Positions 1-6,890 are shown, counted from the stretch's first letter. The stretch: 6,890 bases of DNA from Nitrosospira multiformis (GCA_020726205.1 DYTA01000059.1:1-6890), one strand, 5' to 3'. Notes: generated from the letters alone by a model not told the origin. Made by a program: numbers and translations.

Positions 1-1
1 C

Positions 2-3000
2 ACAGCTGAAGGACATAATAGTAATTCGGGATCCTACACTTACGAATGGAATACGGGTGGCACAAGTGATACTATTAATGTTTTTGAAGAAGGCTTTTAT
101 TGGGTTACCGTTAATGATCCTATGATGCCAGATTGCCCTATTTTATCATGGACATATTATACCGTTCCTCAAACTATGGGACCATCAATTATTACAAGTC
201 AAACAGCAGACAACGCAGAATGTTATGGAACTTATGGCTATATTGAATTAGAAGAATTAGTTAGAAGCGGCTATTATACGAATAGTTTTAGTTACAATTG
301 GAGTCATGACCAATATAATCCTAATTCTTATGCTAATGTTCCTCCCGGAACATACACCGTTACCGTAACCAATAATTTTGCATTTAATTCCAGTACACAA
401 CCCACTACTTGTAAAGAATTTTTTAATTTCACAATTTCTGAACCAGCATCTCTTGATGCCGGAATTGTTCATATAAATTCAGGTTGTAACCCTGGTTCTA
501 ATCCTTTTATTCAATTAAATGTTCAAGGTGGCACACAGCCTTATTATATTGATTTATACGATGGTTCAACCACTATCACAAATTCAACCGGTTTATTTGA
601 AAACTTAAACTATGGAACAAATTATACGGTTTTTGTTACGGACGAAAATGGATGTTCGTCTTCCTCTTATATCGACCCATTTACAATAACACAGCCTCAA
701 CCATTAGTTGCAAGTATATCAGATCAGATGAACACTTTATGTTACGGAGTTCCTACAGGATACGCAACTGTTTCTGTTTCCGGAGGTACCGGCAATTATT
801 ATTATCTTTGGGACGATCCATCGAATCAAACCACAGCCACAGCAAATTTAGCCGGAGGTACTTTTAATGTAACGGTTACTGATGAAAATTTATGTACTTC
901 AACAACTTCTGTAACGATAACAGAACCAACTCAATTAATAGCAACAATAACTTCTCAGGTTAACCCCATTTGCTATGGATATACCGATGGAACTGCAACC
1001 GTTACTGCCAGTGGCGGAACCGGAACTACTTATAGTTATATTTGGAACGACCCTGCTCCTGCTCAAACAACAGAGACAGCACAATTAGGTCAAGGATTAT
1101 GGACCGTAACCATAACCGATCAAAATTTATGTACAGCAACAACTACTGTTACAATAACGGCTCCAACTGCGGTTTCAGCGAGTATCATTAATCAAACAAA
1201 CGTAACTTGTCATGGTGGAATCAATGGTACTGCCGAAGTTATTGCCGGTGGAGGAACAGGAACTTATACATATATTTGGGATAACCCAATACCTGCTCAA
1301 ACCACTTCAACCGTTTCAGGACTTCCTCAAGGCACATGGAATGTAACTGTAACTGATGTAAATTTATGTACTGTTACTACAAATCTTACAATTACTGAAC
1401 CTACAGAATTATTAGCAAATATAACAAGTTCAAGTAACATTACATGCTACGGATATTCTAATGGTATTGCTACTGCAAATGCAAGTGGTGGAACAGGTTC
1501 ATATACCTACTCGTGGGGAACAGTACCTGTTCAGAATACACAAACCGCTACTTCATTAAACGAAGGAGATTGGATTGTAACAGTAAGTGATGCCAGTTTA
1601 TGTACTGCAACTGCAACTGCAACTATAAGTCAACCCAATGCAATTATTGCAAACATAATAAGTTCTTCCAACATCACTTGTAATGGCGCCGCTAATGGGT
1701 CTGCTACAGTTCAAACTACTGGAGGTGTAAGTCCTTATACGTATATGTGGAACACCCCTGCTCCTGCTCAAACAACCCCCTATGCACACAATTTAGGTCA
1801 AGGTATTTGGACGGTTGTTGTTACTGACGCTACTTACTGTACCGGTTCTGCTACTGTTACTATCACACAACCTGCTCCATTATCTGCAAATGTTACAAAT
1901 CAACTTAACGTCTCATGTAACGGATTATCTGATGGTACTGTTACTATTTCGGCAGGAGGTGGAACTGCTCCTTATTCTTATTTATGGAGTAATACCGGAA
2001 CTACAGAAACGGTTCTAAATTTAGTTGCCGATTCTTATTCTGTTACTGTTACTGACTTCAATAATTGTACACTAGTTACACCAGTTATAATAACTGAACC
2101 TGATGTTTTAGTTTTAAACGAAACAGTAAATCAACCTACTTGTTTAAATAATGATGGCGAAATTATTTTAAATCCAACAGGGGGCACATTAAATTATTTA
2201 ATTACATGGACGCCTACACATACAGGAAGTTCATTTAGTAATTTATCAGAAGGAACGTACAGTGTTTCTTTAACTGATGCACACGGATGTACAGTTTCAA
2301 ATTCTTTTGTATTGACCATGCAAAACGCTAACCCAATTATTAACGGTCAAGTTACATATTCTGGTGGAACATTTAATAGTGGAGATGCAATAATTAATGT
2401 ATTTGAACAAAGAAATAATCCTAACGGAAGTATCTATTTTGATTACTTAACTGAGCAAACACTTGGATCTAATGGATACGAAATTGAACTTATTCCCGGA
2501 GTATATATTGTAAGGGCATTGAATAATAATACAATGCAATATCCTACCGTTATGAATACCTATAGCCCCAATGTTGAAAATTGGAACGTTTCAACTGTAC
2601 TCAATTTAGCATGTGGTGATGTAGTTACTGCTGATGTTGTAATGATAGAATACACTTCCGCTACACCGGGCGAATACAGTTTAGGTGGCGAAATTAATTA
2701 TTATGAGGCCGATGACAAAGGAATCAGTTCAAATGGTGAAGGCAAGGCTGTGGGCGAACCCGTAATTGGTGCCGAAATATTTATAGAACAAGAACCTAAC
2801 GATGTACCTATTTCTAGTGCAATAACAGATAATAGCGGAAATTATGGTTTTGGAAATCTAGCTGCAGGTAGCGGATATCGTCTTAAAGTTGAAATTCCCG
2901 GTATACCTCAAATTACCACTTACGAAAACATTACAATTGGAGCAAAATTAGATTTAAGTAACTATAATTTCTTTGTAGATACCACTAACGAAATCGGCGG

Positions 3001-3298
3001 TATTTTTATAGATACTATTTCAGGTATTCAAAATAATTTGGCTCACTTAACTTTCCTTTCCGTTTATCCCAACCCCGCAACTGATTATGTTGAAATTGAA
3101 TTCACAACCCATTTAGATAATATGAATATCACAGTATTTGATGCTGCCGGACGCAAAATTTCAACAATTACACCTTCTATATTGGTAAATAATAAGCAAA
3201 AAGTTATTGTTCCGTTTAAAGACCTAGAAAAAGGACAATACTTTATTAAAATCCAAAATGATACCGATGTGTTTATTAAAAAGATAATTAAAGAATAA
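2..3298 (+). CDS. Large T9SS-secreted surface protein with SprB-type repeats (5' partial)
   Basis: The frame is open from base 2 to the TAA at 3296-3298, giving 1098 visible residues. The Met at base 122 is internal, because the 40 codons before it already encode repeat-like sequence (YTYEWNTGG, then FYWVTVND). Domains in order, numbered from base 2: a partial repeat (1-62), nine SprB-like repeats (63-776), a beta-rich spacer (777 to about 843), a carboxypeptidase-regulatory/CNA-B-like module (about 918-967, with ITDNSGNYGFGNL), and a T9SS type A sorting domain (about 1019-1098, with VYPNPATDYVEIEF, DAAGRK and KGQYFIKI, ending in KKIIKE). Each complete repeat carries two cysteines. The family is known to be exported across the outer membrane by T9SS, with the C-terminal domain then cleaved and the protein attached or released. 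A role as adhesin or gliding-type surface protein is inferred from the repeats. It is not assigned as SprB itself because the N-terminus is missing. A terminator follows directly, so it ends its transcription unit. Confidence 0.95.
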   Translation, partial: TAEGHNSNSGSYTYEWNTGGTSDTINVFEEGFYWVTVNDPMMPDCPILSWTYYTVPQTMGPSIITSQTADNAECYGTYGYIELEELVRSGYYTNSFSYNWSHDQYNPNSYANVPPGTYTVTVTNNFAFNSSTQPTTCKEFFNFTISEPASLDAGIVHINSGCNPGSNPFIQLNVQGGTQPYYIDLYDGSTTITNSTGLFENLNYGTNYTVFVTDENGCSSSSYIDPFTITQPQPLVASISDQMNTLCYGVPTGYATVSVSGGTGNYYYLWDDPSNQTTATANLAGGTFNVTVTDENLCTSTTSVTITEPTQLIATITSQVNPICYGYTDGTATVTASGGTGTTYSYIWNDPAPAQTTETAQLGQGLWTVTITDQNLCTATTTVTITAPTAVSASIINQTNVTCHGGINGTAEVIAGGGTGTYTYIWDNPIPAQTTSTVSGLPQGTWNVTVTDVNLCTVTTNLTITEPTELLANITSSSNITCYGYSNGIATANASGGTGSYTYSWGTVPVQNTQTATSLNEGDWIVTVSDASLCTATATATISQPNAIIANIISSSNITCNGAANGSATVQTTGGVSPYTYMWNTPAPAQTTPYAHNLGQGIWTVVVTDATYCTGSATVTITQPAPLSANVTNQLNVSCNGLSDGTVTISAGGGTAPYSYLWSNTGTTETVLNLVADSYSVTVTDFNNCTLVTPVIITEPDVLVLNETVNQPTCLNNDGEIILNPTGGTLNYLITWTPTHTGSSFSNLSEGTYSVSLTDAHGCTVSNSFVLTMQNANPIINGQVTYSGGTFNSGDAIINVFEQRNNPNGSIYFDYLTEQTLGSNGYEIELIPGVYIVRALNNNTMQYPTVMNTYSPNVENWNVSTVLNLACGDVVTADVVMIEYTSATPGEYSLGGEINYYEADDKGISSNGEGKAVGEPVIGAEIFIEQEPNDVPISSAITDNSGNYGFGNLAAGSGYRLKVEIPGIPQITTYENITIGAKLDLSNYNFFVDTTNEIGGIFIDTISGIQNNLAHLTFLSVYPNPATDYVEIEFTTHLDNMNITVFDAAGRKISTITPSILVNNKQKVIVPFKDLEKGQYFIKIQNDTDVFIKKIIKE
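188..2329 (+). repeat. Nine tandem SprB-like repeat units within the surface protein
   Basis: Unit boundaries by eye are 188-451, 452-703, 704-934, 935-1171, 1172-1408, 1409-1642, 1643-1879, 1880-2107 and 2108-2329, that is 88, 84, 77, 79, 79, 78, 79, 76 and 74 residues. A tenth unit is cut at the left edge (2-187). The shared pattern is a hydrophobic start, then TCxG, xGxAxV, GGTGxYxYxW, a variable loop, GxWxVTVTD, LCT, and TITEP at the end. Units 3-8 are close to one another, while units 1, 2 and 9 are divergent. This is coding repetition: DNA identity is limited to short blocks, so it is not a CRISPR array or a perfect satellite. The pattern matches the SprB repeat family of Bacteroidota surface proteins. 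Confidence 0.88.
1604..1624 (+). repeat. Hexanucleotide microsatellite ACTGCA, 3.5 copies
   Basis: Three complete ACTGCA copies plus ACT run through the end of the sixth SprB unit and encode alternating Thr-Ala. Since the unit is six bases, slippage would add or remove two residues without breaking the frame. It is short and may be no more than a by-product of the repeat's TATAT-rich consensus. Confidence 0.6.
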
Positions 3299-3319
3299 TT
3301 AAAATTCTAAAACTCATTT

Positions 3320-3361
3320 AAAAAGGTCATTACTAAAAATAATGGCCTTTTTTGTTTTTAT
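3320..3361 (+). terminator. Intrinsic terminator after the surface protein gene
   Basis: Bases 3320-3332 pair with 3340-3352 to give a 13-bp stem with one G-T wobble (3327 with 3345) and a 7-base loop (3333-3339). The right arm runs into a T-rich tract to 3361. The stem starts 22 bases after the stop codon. The A-run on the left and T-run on the right could let it work partly in both directions, but no convergent gene is present. It separates the surface protein gene from the porin operon. Confidence 0.88.
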
Positions 3362-3492
3362 TACATTTTTATAATACGAACAATTAAAATCAGATAATGT
3401 AAATTATTTGTTGACTTTTCGTTTCTTTTACCTTAACTACCAACAATCAAAGATCATAATTTCCTGATGTATAAAGTATTTTCATTATTTCA

Positions 3493-3520
3493 ATTAACTT
3501 TATCATGAAGCATAGTTAAT
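3493..3520. promoter_or_regulatory. 7-bp inverted repeat upstream of the porin promoter
   Basis: ATTAACT at 3493-3499 is exactly complementary in reverse to AGTTAAT at 3514-3520. The arms start 21 bases apart, about two helical turns, which suits a dimeric regulator. The site lies just upstream of the -7 element and overlaps where a -33 element would sit. In AT-rich DNA a 7-bp match can arise by chance, so this is tentative. Confidence 0.3.
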
Positions 3521-3530
3521 ATTAAGGCAA

Positions 3531-3573
3531 CATGTAACGGGTAAATTTGTGATAAATAAAATAACGTTACATG
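3531..3573. promoter_or_regulatory. Perfect 9-bp inverted repeat bracketing the promoter and start codon
   Basis: CATGTAACG (3531-3539) is the exact reverse complement of CGTTACATG (3565-3573), with 25 bases between. The last three bases of the right arm are the porin's ATG. The -7 element lies inside the spacer, so the left arm would be upstream of the transcript. This argues for a DNA operator rather than an mRNA hairpin, unless transcription starts further upstream, in which case a stem could hide the start codon. The bound regulator is unknown. Confidence 0.45.
3542..3549 (+). promoter_or_regulatory. Bacteroidota-type -7 promoter element (TAnnTTTG)
   Basis: TAAATTTG matches the TAnnTTTG consensus of the Bacteroidota housekeeping sigma factor at every fixed position. 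It lies 21 bases before the porin start codon, which predicts a leader of roughly 15 bases. No clear TTG -33 element is seen at the usual distance: the nearest candidates are TTA at 3516 or 3522. A weak -33 region is consistent with a promoter needing an activator. No other match was noticed in the intergenic region. Confidence 0.6.
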
Positions 3574-5076
3574 AAAATACAACAAATAACTTCAATTTTA
3601 ATTATTGTACTTTTTAGTTTTTCTAATGCAATTGGACAAGAAAAGGAATCCGAAAAAAAAGGATTTGTTTTTACAGGTTATGTTCAAGCACAGTACCAAC
3701 ATTTTTTTATTCCTGATACTACTGGCGCAGCAACCAAACATTTTGCGCACTTTTCGGGAGGTAACTTTGTTAATCGTTTTACCTACGACAGATTTACTAT
3801 ACGTCGTGGAAGAATTGCTTTAAAGCATTTAGGAGAAAATCATAAAGCGGTTTTTTCTTTTGATATTTCAGAAAGAGGGTTAGGGGTTAAAGATGTGTAT
3901 TTAGATTATACTGAGCCATTTATAAAAAGTTTTACCTTAACAGCAGGTATGTTTAATAGACCCTTTGGACAAGAAATTGAATTATCATCTTCGTTGCGCG
4001 AAACACCCGAACGTTCAAGAGTCGTTCAAACCTTGTTCCCAAACGAAAGAGACTTGGGATTTGCTTTAGGATTTAAAATGCCGGAAGAATCGAAATTATA
4101 TTTTTTAAATGCAAAATTAGCCGTAATTAATGGCAATGGAACAGCATACGAAACAGACAATTACAAAGATTGGACTGGAAGAATTGGACTTGATTTTGGT
4201 AAAGAAGAAAGCAAAATTAAGGCAAAAATCGGATTCTCATTTTACAAAGGATACATTAATCATATACATGAGCCTGTTGATACTGTTTCTTCGAACACTA
4301 CAACGAAGTATTATATTTATAATTTTCAAGATGTTGAAGATTCAACCGGAAGAACTAAAAAATCCTTTGTAATGGACACCACTGCTTCATTTGCAGCAGG
4401 AACAATGGGAGGTAAAGTAAATCGTGACTATATGGGAATAGATGGGGAACTCACACTTAAATCTCCTTTTGGAAAACTTATTATAAGAGGTGAATATATT
4501 TGGGGAACACAACCTGTTGCTGTACTATACAAAGATGTTGAGCAAGCCTATATTATTCATAATGGCATGAATACATTCAGTCCTACAGGTCCAATGATGG
4601 GCGTTTCTTGGCCCATGTACGATCAACCCCAACCCTATAATCCTGTTGGTGTGGGTCCTGTAAATAAATTTCATCATACTTTTATACGACGTTTCAATGG
4701 AGGTTACCTATACTTTATTCAAGAATTATTCGAAACTAAACATCAAATAGTCTTTAAATATGATTGGTATGATCCCAATTCAGAAATTGAAGGGAAAGAC
4801 ATTACTTACGATGAAGAATTATATTCGGCTGATCCTACTTATGTTAAGCCTTATGTTTCACCTGCCGATGTGAAATTTGAAACCATAGGTATAGGGTTCA
4901 ACTATTTTGTAAATGATAACATAAAACTTTGCATCTATTATGAGCATGTTCAAAACGAAAAAGTAGATATTGAAGCATATCAAGGCGATATTCGTTTAGG
5001 ACGAATGCCATCACCGGGATTTACTCGAGATATTAAAGATGATGCATTTACTTTTAGACTTCAGTATAAATTTTAA
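3571..5076 (+). CDS. Outer-membrane porin, phosphate-selective porin O/P family
   Basis: This 501-residue protein is predicted to form an outer-membrane beta-barrel for anion or phosphate uptake. Residues 1-22 form a signal peptide (short basic start, ILIIVLFSFS core, cleavage likely after AIG). The first barrel strand is near 31-43 (FTGYVQAQYQ). The family's best-conserved stretch follows: RFTIRRGRIALKH (75-87), VYLDY, then TAGMFNRPFGQEIE (to 137), RETPERSR (143-150) and PNERDLGF (157-164). The protein ends in FTFRLQYKF, with the terminal Phe that the barrel assembly machinery recognises. It is slightly longer than classic OprP-type porins, partly through a Thr/Ser-rich probable loop near residues 225-275. 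There is no Shine-Dalgarno sequence; the leader is A/T-rich as usual in the phylum. The ATG is chosen because the signal peptide starts there. The family is well supported, but phosphate as the actual substrate is inferred from family and neighbour. Confidence 0.9.
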   Translation: MKIQQITSILIIVLFSFSNAIGQEKESEKKGFVFTGYVQAQYQHFFIPDTTGAATKHFAHFSGGNFVNRFTYDRFTIRRGRIALKHLGENHKAVFSFDISERGLGVKDVYLDYTEPFIKSFTLTAGMFNRPFGQEIELSSSLRETPERSRVVQTLFPNERDLGFALGFKMPEESKLYFLNAKLAVINGNGTAYETDNYKDWTGRIGLDFGKEESKIKAKIGFSFYKGYINHIHEPVDTVSSNTTTKYYIYNFQDVEDSTGRTKKSFVMDTTASFAAGTMGGKVNRDYMGIDGELTLKSPFGKLIIRGEYIWGTQPVAVLYKDVEQAYIIHNGMNTFSPTGPMMGVSWPMYDQPQPYNPVGVGPVNKFHHTFIRRFNGGYLYFIQELFETKHQIVFKYDWYDPNSEIEGKDITYDEELYSADPTYVKPYVSPADVKFETIGIGFNYFVNDNIKLCIYYEHVQNEKVDIEAYQGDIRLGRMPSPGFTRDIKDDAFTFRLQYKF

Positions 5077-5088
5077 AAACAAATAATC

Positions 5089-6890
5089 ATGAAGCAACTT
5101 GTATATTCAATAGTTCTGCTACTCATTAGCACATCCATTTTTGCGGGTACACGCTTTTATCGAGCATCCTATCGAGATGACCCTTCAACTACAATTGTAA
5201 TTGGATGGGCAGATAATGGAACATCAACCAATGCTACAGTATATTATGGGACAACTGACTTCGGCACAAACTATAGTCAATACCCATTAAATCATGGCAT
5301 TGACCGCACCATCTCGCATCGCTCCATGAATAACCGTTTTGCTCGCTTAACCGGATTAACGCCTAATACAAAGTATTATTTTGTAATTAAAGACGATCAA
5401 GGAACCAGTTCAAGAATGAGTTTTAAAACTTCATCTGACGATCCTAATGATCCCATATTATTTATATCGGGAGGTGATACAAGAACGGGTGTTGCCATTA
5501 TTGAATTTGAAGCAGACCAATGTAGAACTCGTCGTCAAAGAGGAAATGCACTAGTACCAAAAATAAGACCGGACTTTGTTGCATTTAGTGGAGACTATGT
5601 ATTTACAGGTACGAGCGATAGTCAATGGACAGATTGGTTTACCGATTGGCAATTAACTATTGGGCAAGAAGGGAGATTAACTCCTGTTGTTCCAGTTTTT
5701 GGCAATCATGAATTATCCGAAGATATCGATAAATTGTTTGATGTACCTAATTCAAATGCCTATTTTGCCATAACATTTGGAGGAAATTTAATAAGAATTT
5801 ATAATTTAAACTCTGAAATTGAATGTGATGCCACTCAGTTAAATTGGTTAACAAATGATTTGCAATTGCATACAGGCACGGCTAGTGAGCCTTATTGGAA
5901 AGCAGCACAATATCATATTCCTTTAGTTCCACATGGCGAATACTCTCCCATGTCATCACTCATTTCATGTTGGGCAACTTTATTTCCTCAATATAAAGTT
6001 CGTTTAGCCATGGAGGGACACACACATGTTCAAAAAGTTACTTGGCCTGTAATTCCTTCTTCTGCAGGTGGAAGTGATAATGGTTTTATTCGCGAAGATG
6101 CCACAGGTTGTGTTTATGCGGGTGAAGGATGCTGGGGTGCTCCATTAAGAAACCTTTATACCTATTATAATTCGAATGCTGCATTTAATTGGACACGAAA
6201 TCAAGGAAAATTTGCCGGATTCTTCGTAGTAAAAGTAACGAAACAAAAAATTCAATTACAAACCGTAAGATTTAACGACGCATCTGATGTTGCAAACGTT
6301 GGACAAGTTCAACCTAACGATCCACCTGCTACATTACCTAGTGGACTTACCTATTGGGTTCCTTCAAATGGTCAAATTGTTGAAATTTTGAGCACTAACC
6401 CATTCAGTAACGATGCCACCTTAGCCACTTTAACTACTAGTCAAGGAACATTAAACCCTATTTTCAACCCTCAAACTACCACTTATACAGTTCAATTACC
6501 TTATGGAACAACTTCAGTTCCAACCGTATCGGCTACAGCCAATCACGCCGGAGCCGTTGTAAATATTACACAAGCCGTTAACCTAACCGGAACACAAGCA
6601 CAAAGATCTGCTACCGTATTAGTTATTGCAGAAGATGGTTCAACCACTAAAACTTATACCGTTGAATTTTCAGTTGCAGCTCAATCTAATGCATTTTTAG
6701 CAACATTAGTTCCCAGTGCAGGAACATTAAATCCTACTTTTAATCAAACTACCTATACTTATAGCGTTATTTTACCAGCAGGAACTACGCAAAATCCAAC
6801 GGTTTCAGCAACCACTTCCGGCCCTGCATCAACCATGCAAATTTCACAACCTAGTAGTGTTACCGGAACTGCCACTGTTCTTGTAAGCTC
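5089..6890 (+). CDS. Exported calcineurin-like metallophosphoesterase with cadherin-like repeats (3' partial)
   Basis: The ATG at 5089 opens a frame that runs off the right edge without a stop: 600 codons plus two bases. It starts 12 bases after the porin stop, so the two are probably co-transcribed. Residues 1-19 are a signal peptide (LVYSIVLLLISTSIFA, then G). Residues about 22-114 form a fibronectin-III-like domain as in purple acid phosphatases (LTGLTPNTKYYF). The catalytic domain spans about 120-400: GGDTR (D130), SGDY (D169), GNHE (N206, H207), QYHIP (H276) and GHTH (H311, H313), which are the five metallophosphoesterase blocks in order. Two cadherin-like beta-sandwich repeats follow, at about 440-530 and from 535 to the edge (DATLATLTTSQGTLNP, FLATLVPSAGTLNP). 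The expected reaction is metal-dependent phosphoester hydrolysis outside the cytoplasm; the substrate is unknown. The usual Tyr of GDxxY is Phe172 here, so purple acid phosphatase activity proper is doubtful. A T9SS sorting domain beyond the window is likely but unseen. Confidence 0.9.
   Translation, partial: MKQLVYSIVLLLISTSIFAGTRFYRASYRDDPSTTIVIGWADNGTSTNATVYYGTTDFGTNYSQYPLNHGIDRTISHRSMNNRFARLTGLTPNTKYYFVIKDDQGTSSRMSFKTSSDDPNDPILFISGGDTRTGVAIIEFEADQCRTRRQRGNALVPKIRPDFVAFSGDYVFTGTSDSQWTDWFTDWQLTIGQEGRLTPVVPVFGNHELSEDIDKLFDVPNSNAYFAITFGGNLIRIYNLNSEIECDATQLNWLTNDLQLHTGTASEPYWKAAQYHIPLVPHGEYSPMSSLISCWATLFPQYKVRLAMEGHTHVQKVTWPVIPSSAGGSDNGFIREDATGCVYAGEGCWGAPLRNLYTYYNSNAAFNWTRNQGKFAGFFVVKVTKQKIQLQTVRFNDASDVANVGQVQPNDPPATLPSGLTYWVPSNGQIVEILSTNPFSNDATLATLTTSQGTLNPIFNPQTTTYTVQLPYGTTSVPTVSATANHAGAVVNITQAVNLTGTQAQRSATVLVIAEDGSTTKTYTVEFSVAAQSNAFLATLVPSAGTLNPTFNQTTYTYSVILPAGTTQNPTVSATTSGPASTMQISQPSSVTGTATVLVS

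Noticed and set aside
257..472. Minus-strand open frame of 71 codons
   Set aside because: It lies wholly opposite the SprB repeat gene, with low-complexity content and no recognisable domain. The + strand frame is clearly the coding one.
652..867. Plus-strand alternative-frame open stretches, here and at 1815-2018, 3605-3823 and 4130-4372
   Set aside because: All lie inside well-supported genes in another frame and show no domain or start context of their own.
1598..1789. Minus-strand open frame rich in Ser, Cys and Arg
   Set aside because: It is a shadow of the repeat-coding strand: Thr/Ala/Val-rich repeats read backwards give such composition.
704..2329. Regular repeat spacing of about 235 bases considered as a non-coding tandem or CRISPR-like array
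   Set aside because: The unit is far too long for CRISPR, DNA identity is patchy, and conservation follows protein positions in one open frame.
3411..3438. TTGACT followed by TTAACT as a sigma70-type promoter
   Set aside because: The second hexamer is a poor -10 match, Bacteroidota use a different consensus, and it lies far from the start codon. The TAnnTTTG at 3542 is better placed.
3505..3519. Mini-ORF ATG AAG CAT AGT TAA upstream of the porin, sharing 11 bases with the start region of the phosphoesterase gene at 5086-5096
   Set aside because: It codes for only four residues and lies upstream of the predicted transcription start. The shared 11 bases could be chance, and no leader-peptide features are visible.
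3299..3570. E. coli-type Pho box for phosphate control
   Set aside because: I looked for CTGTCAT-like direct repeats and saw none. Bacteroidota may use a different site, so phosphate control remains inferred from gene content only.

Overview
The window looks like chromosomal DNA of a Bacteroidota bacterium. The signs are an AT-rich sequence, a type IX secretion (T9SS) C-terminal sorting domain, SprB-type adhesin repeats, a TAnnTTTG promoter element, A-rich leaders without Shine-Dalgarno sequences, and an outer-membrane O/P-type porin ending in Phe. The sequence alone does not settle the order or genus. All three genes are on the + strand, and no RNA genes, insertion sequences or CRISPR arrays are visible.

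Region 1 (2-3298) is the 3' part of a gene for a large secreted surface protein. Its reading frame is open to the left edge, so the true start lies outside the window. What is visible is a string of SprB-like beta-sandwich repeats (nine complete and one cut by the edge), two spacer domains of carboxypeptidase-regulatory/CNA-B-like character, and a T9SS type A sorting domain. A strong intrinsic terminator follows (3320-3361).

Region 2 (3362-3570) is the control region of the next transcription unit. It holds a TAnnTTTG -7 element (3542-3549), bracketed by a perfect 9-bp inverted repeat whose right arm contains the start codon of the next gene. A shorter inverted repeat lies just upstream (3493-3520). 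Nothing recognisable was found in 3362-3492.

Region 3 (3571-6890) is a two-gene operon with a 12-base gap. The first gene encodes a porin of the phosphate-selective O/P family. The second, open at the right edge, encodes an exported calcineurin-like metallophosphoesterase with an N-terminal purple-acid-phosphatase-type fibronectin III domain and C-terminal cadherin-like beta-sandwich repeats. The inferred function is cell-surface phosphate scavenging: the phosphoesterase would release phosphate (or a small phosphorylated product) outside the cell, and the porin would admit it through the outer membrane. The phosphatase lacks the Tyr ligand at the usual place in its GDxxY motif, so it is probably not a true purple enzyme.

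No wholly new system can be claimed. The points most worth a second look are the promoter-bracketing dyad, the porin-phosphatase pairing, the altered metal-site motif, and the sub-family structure of the SprB repeats.
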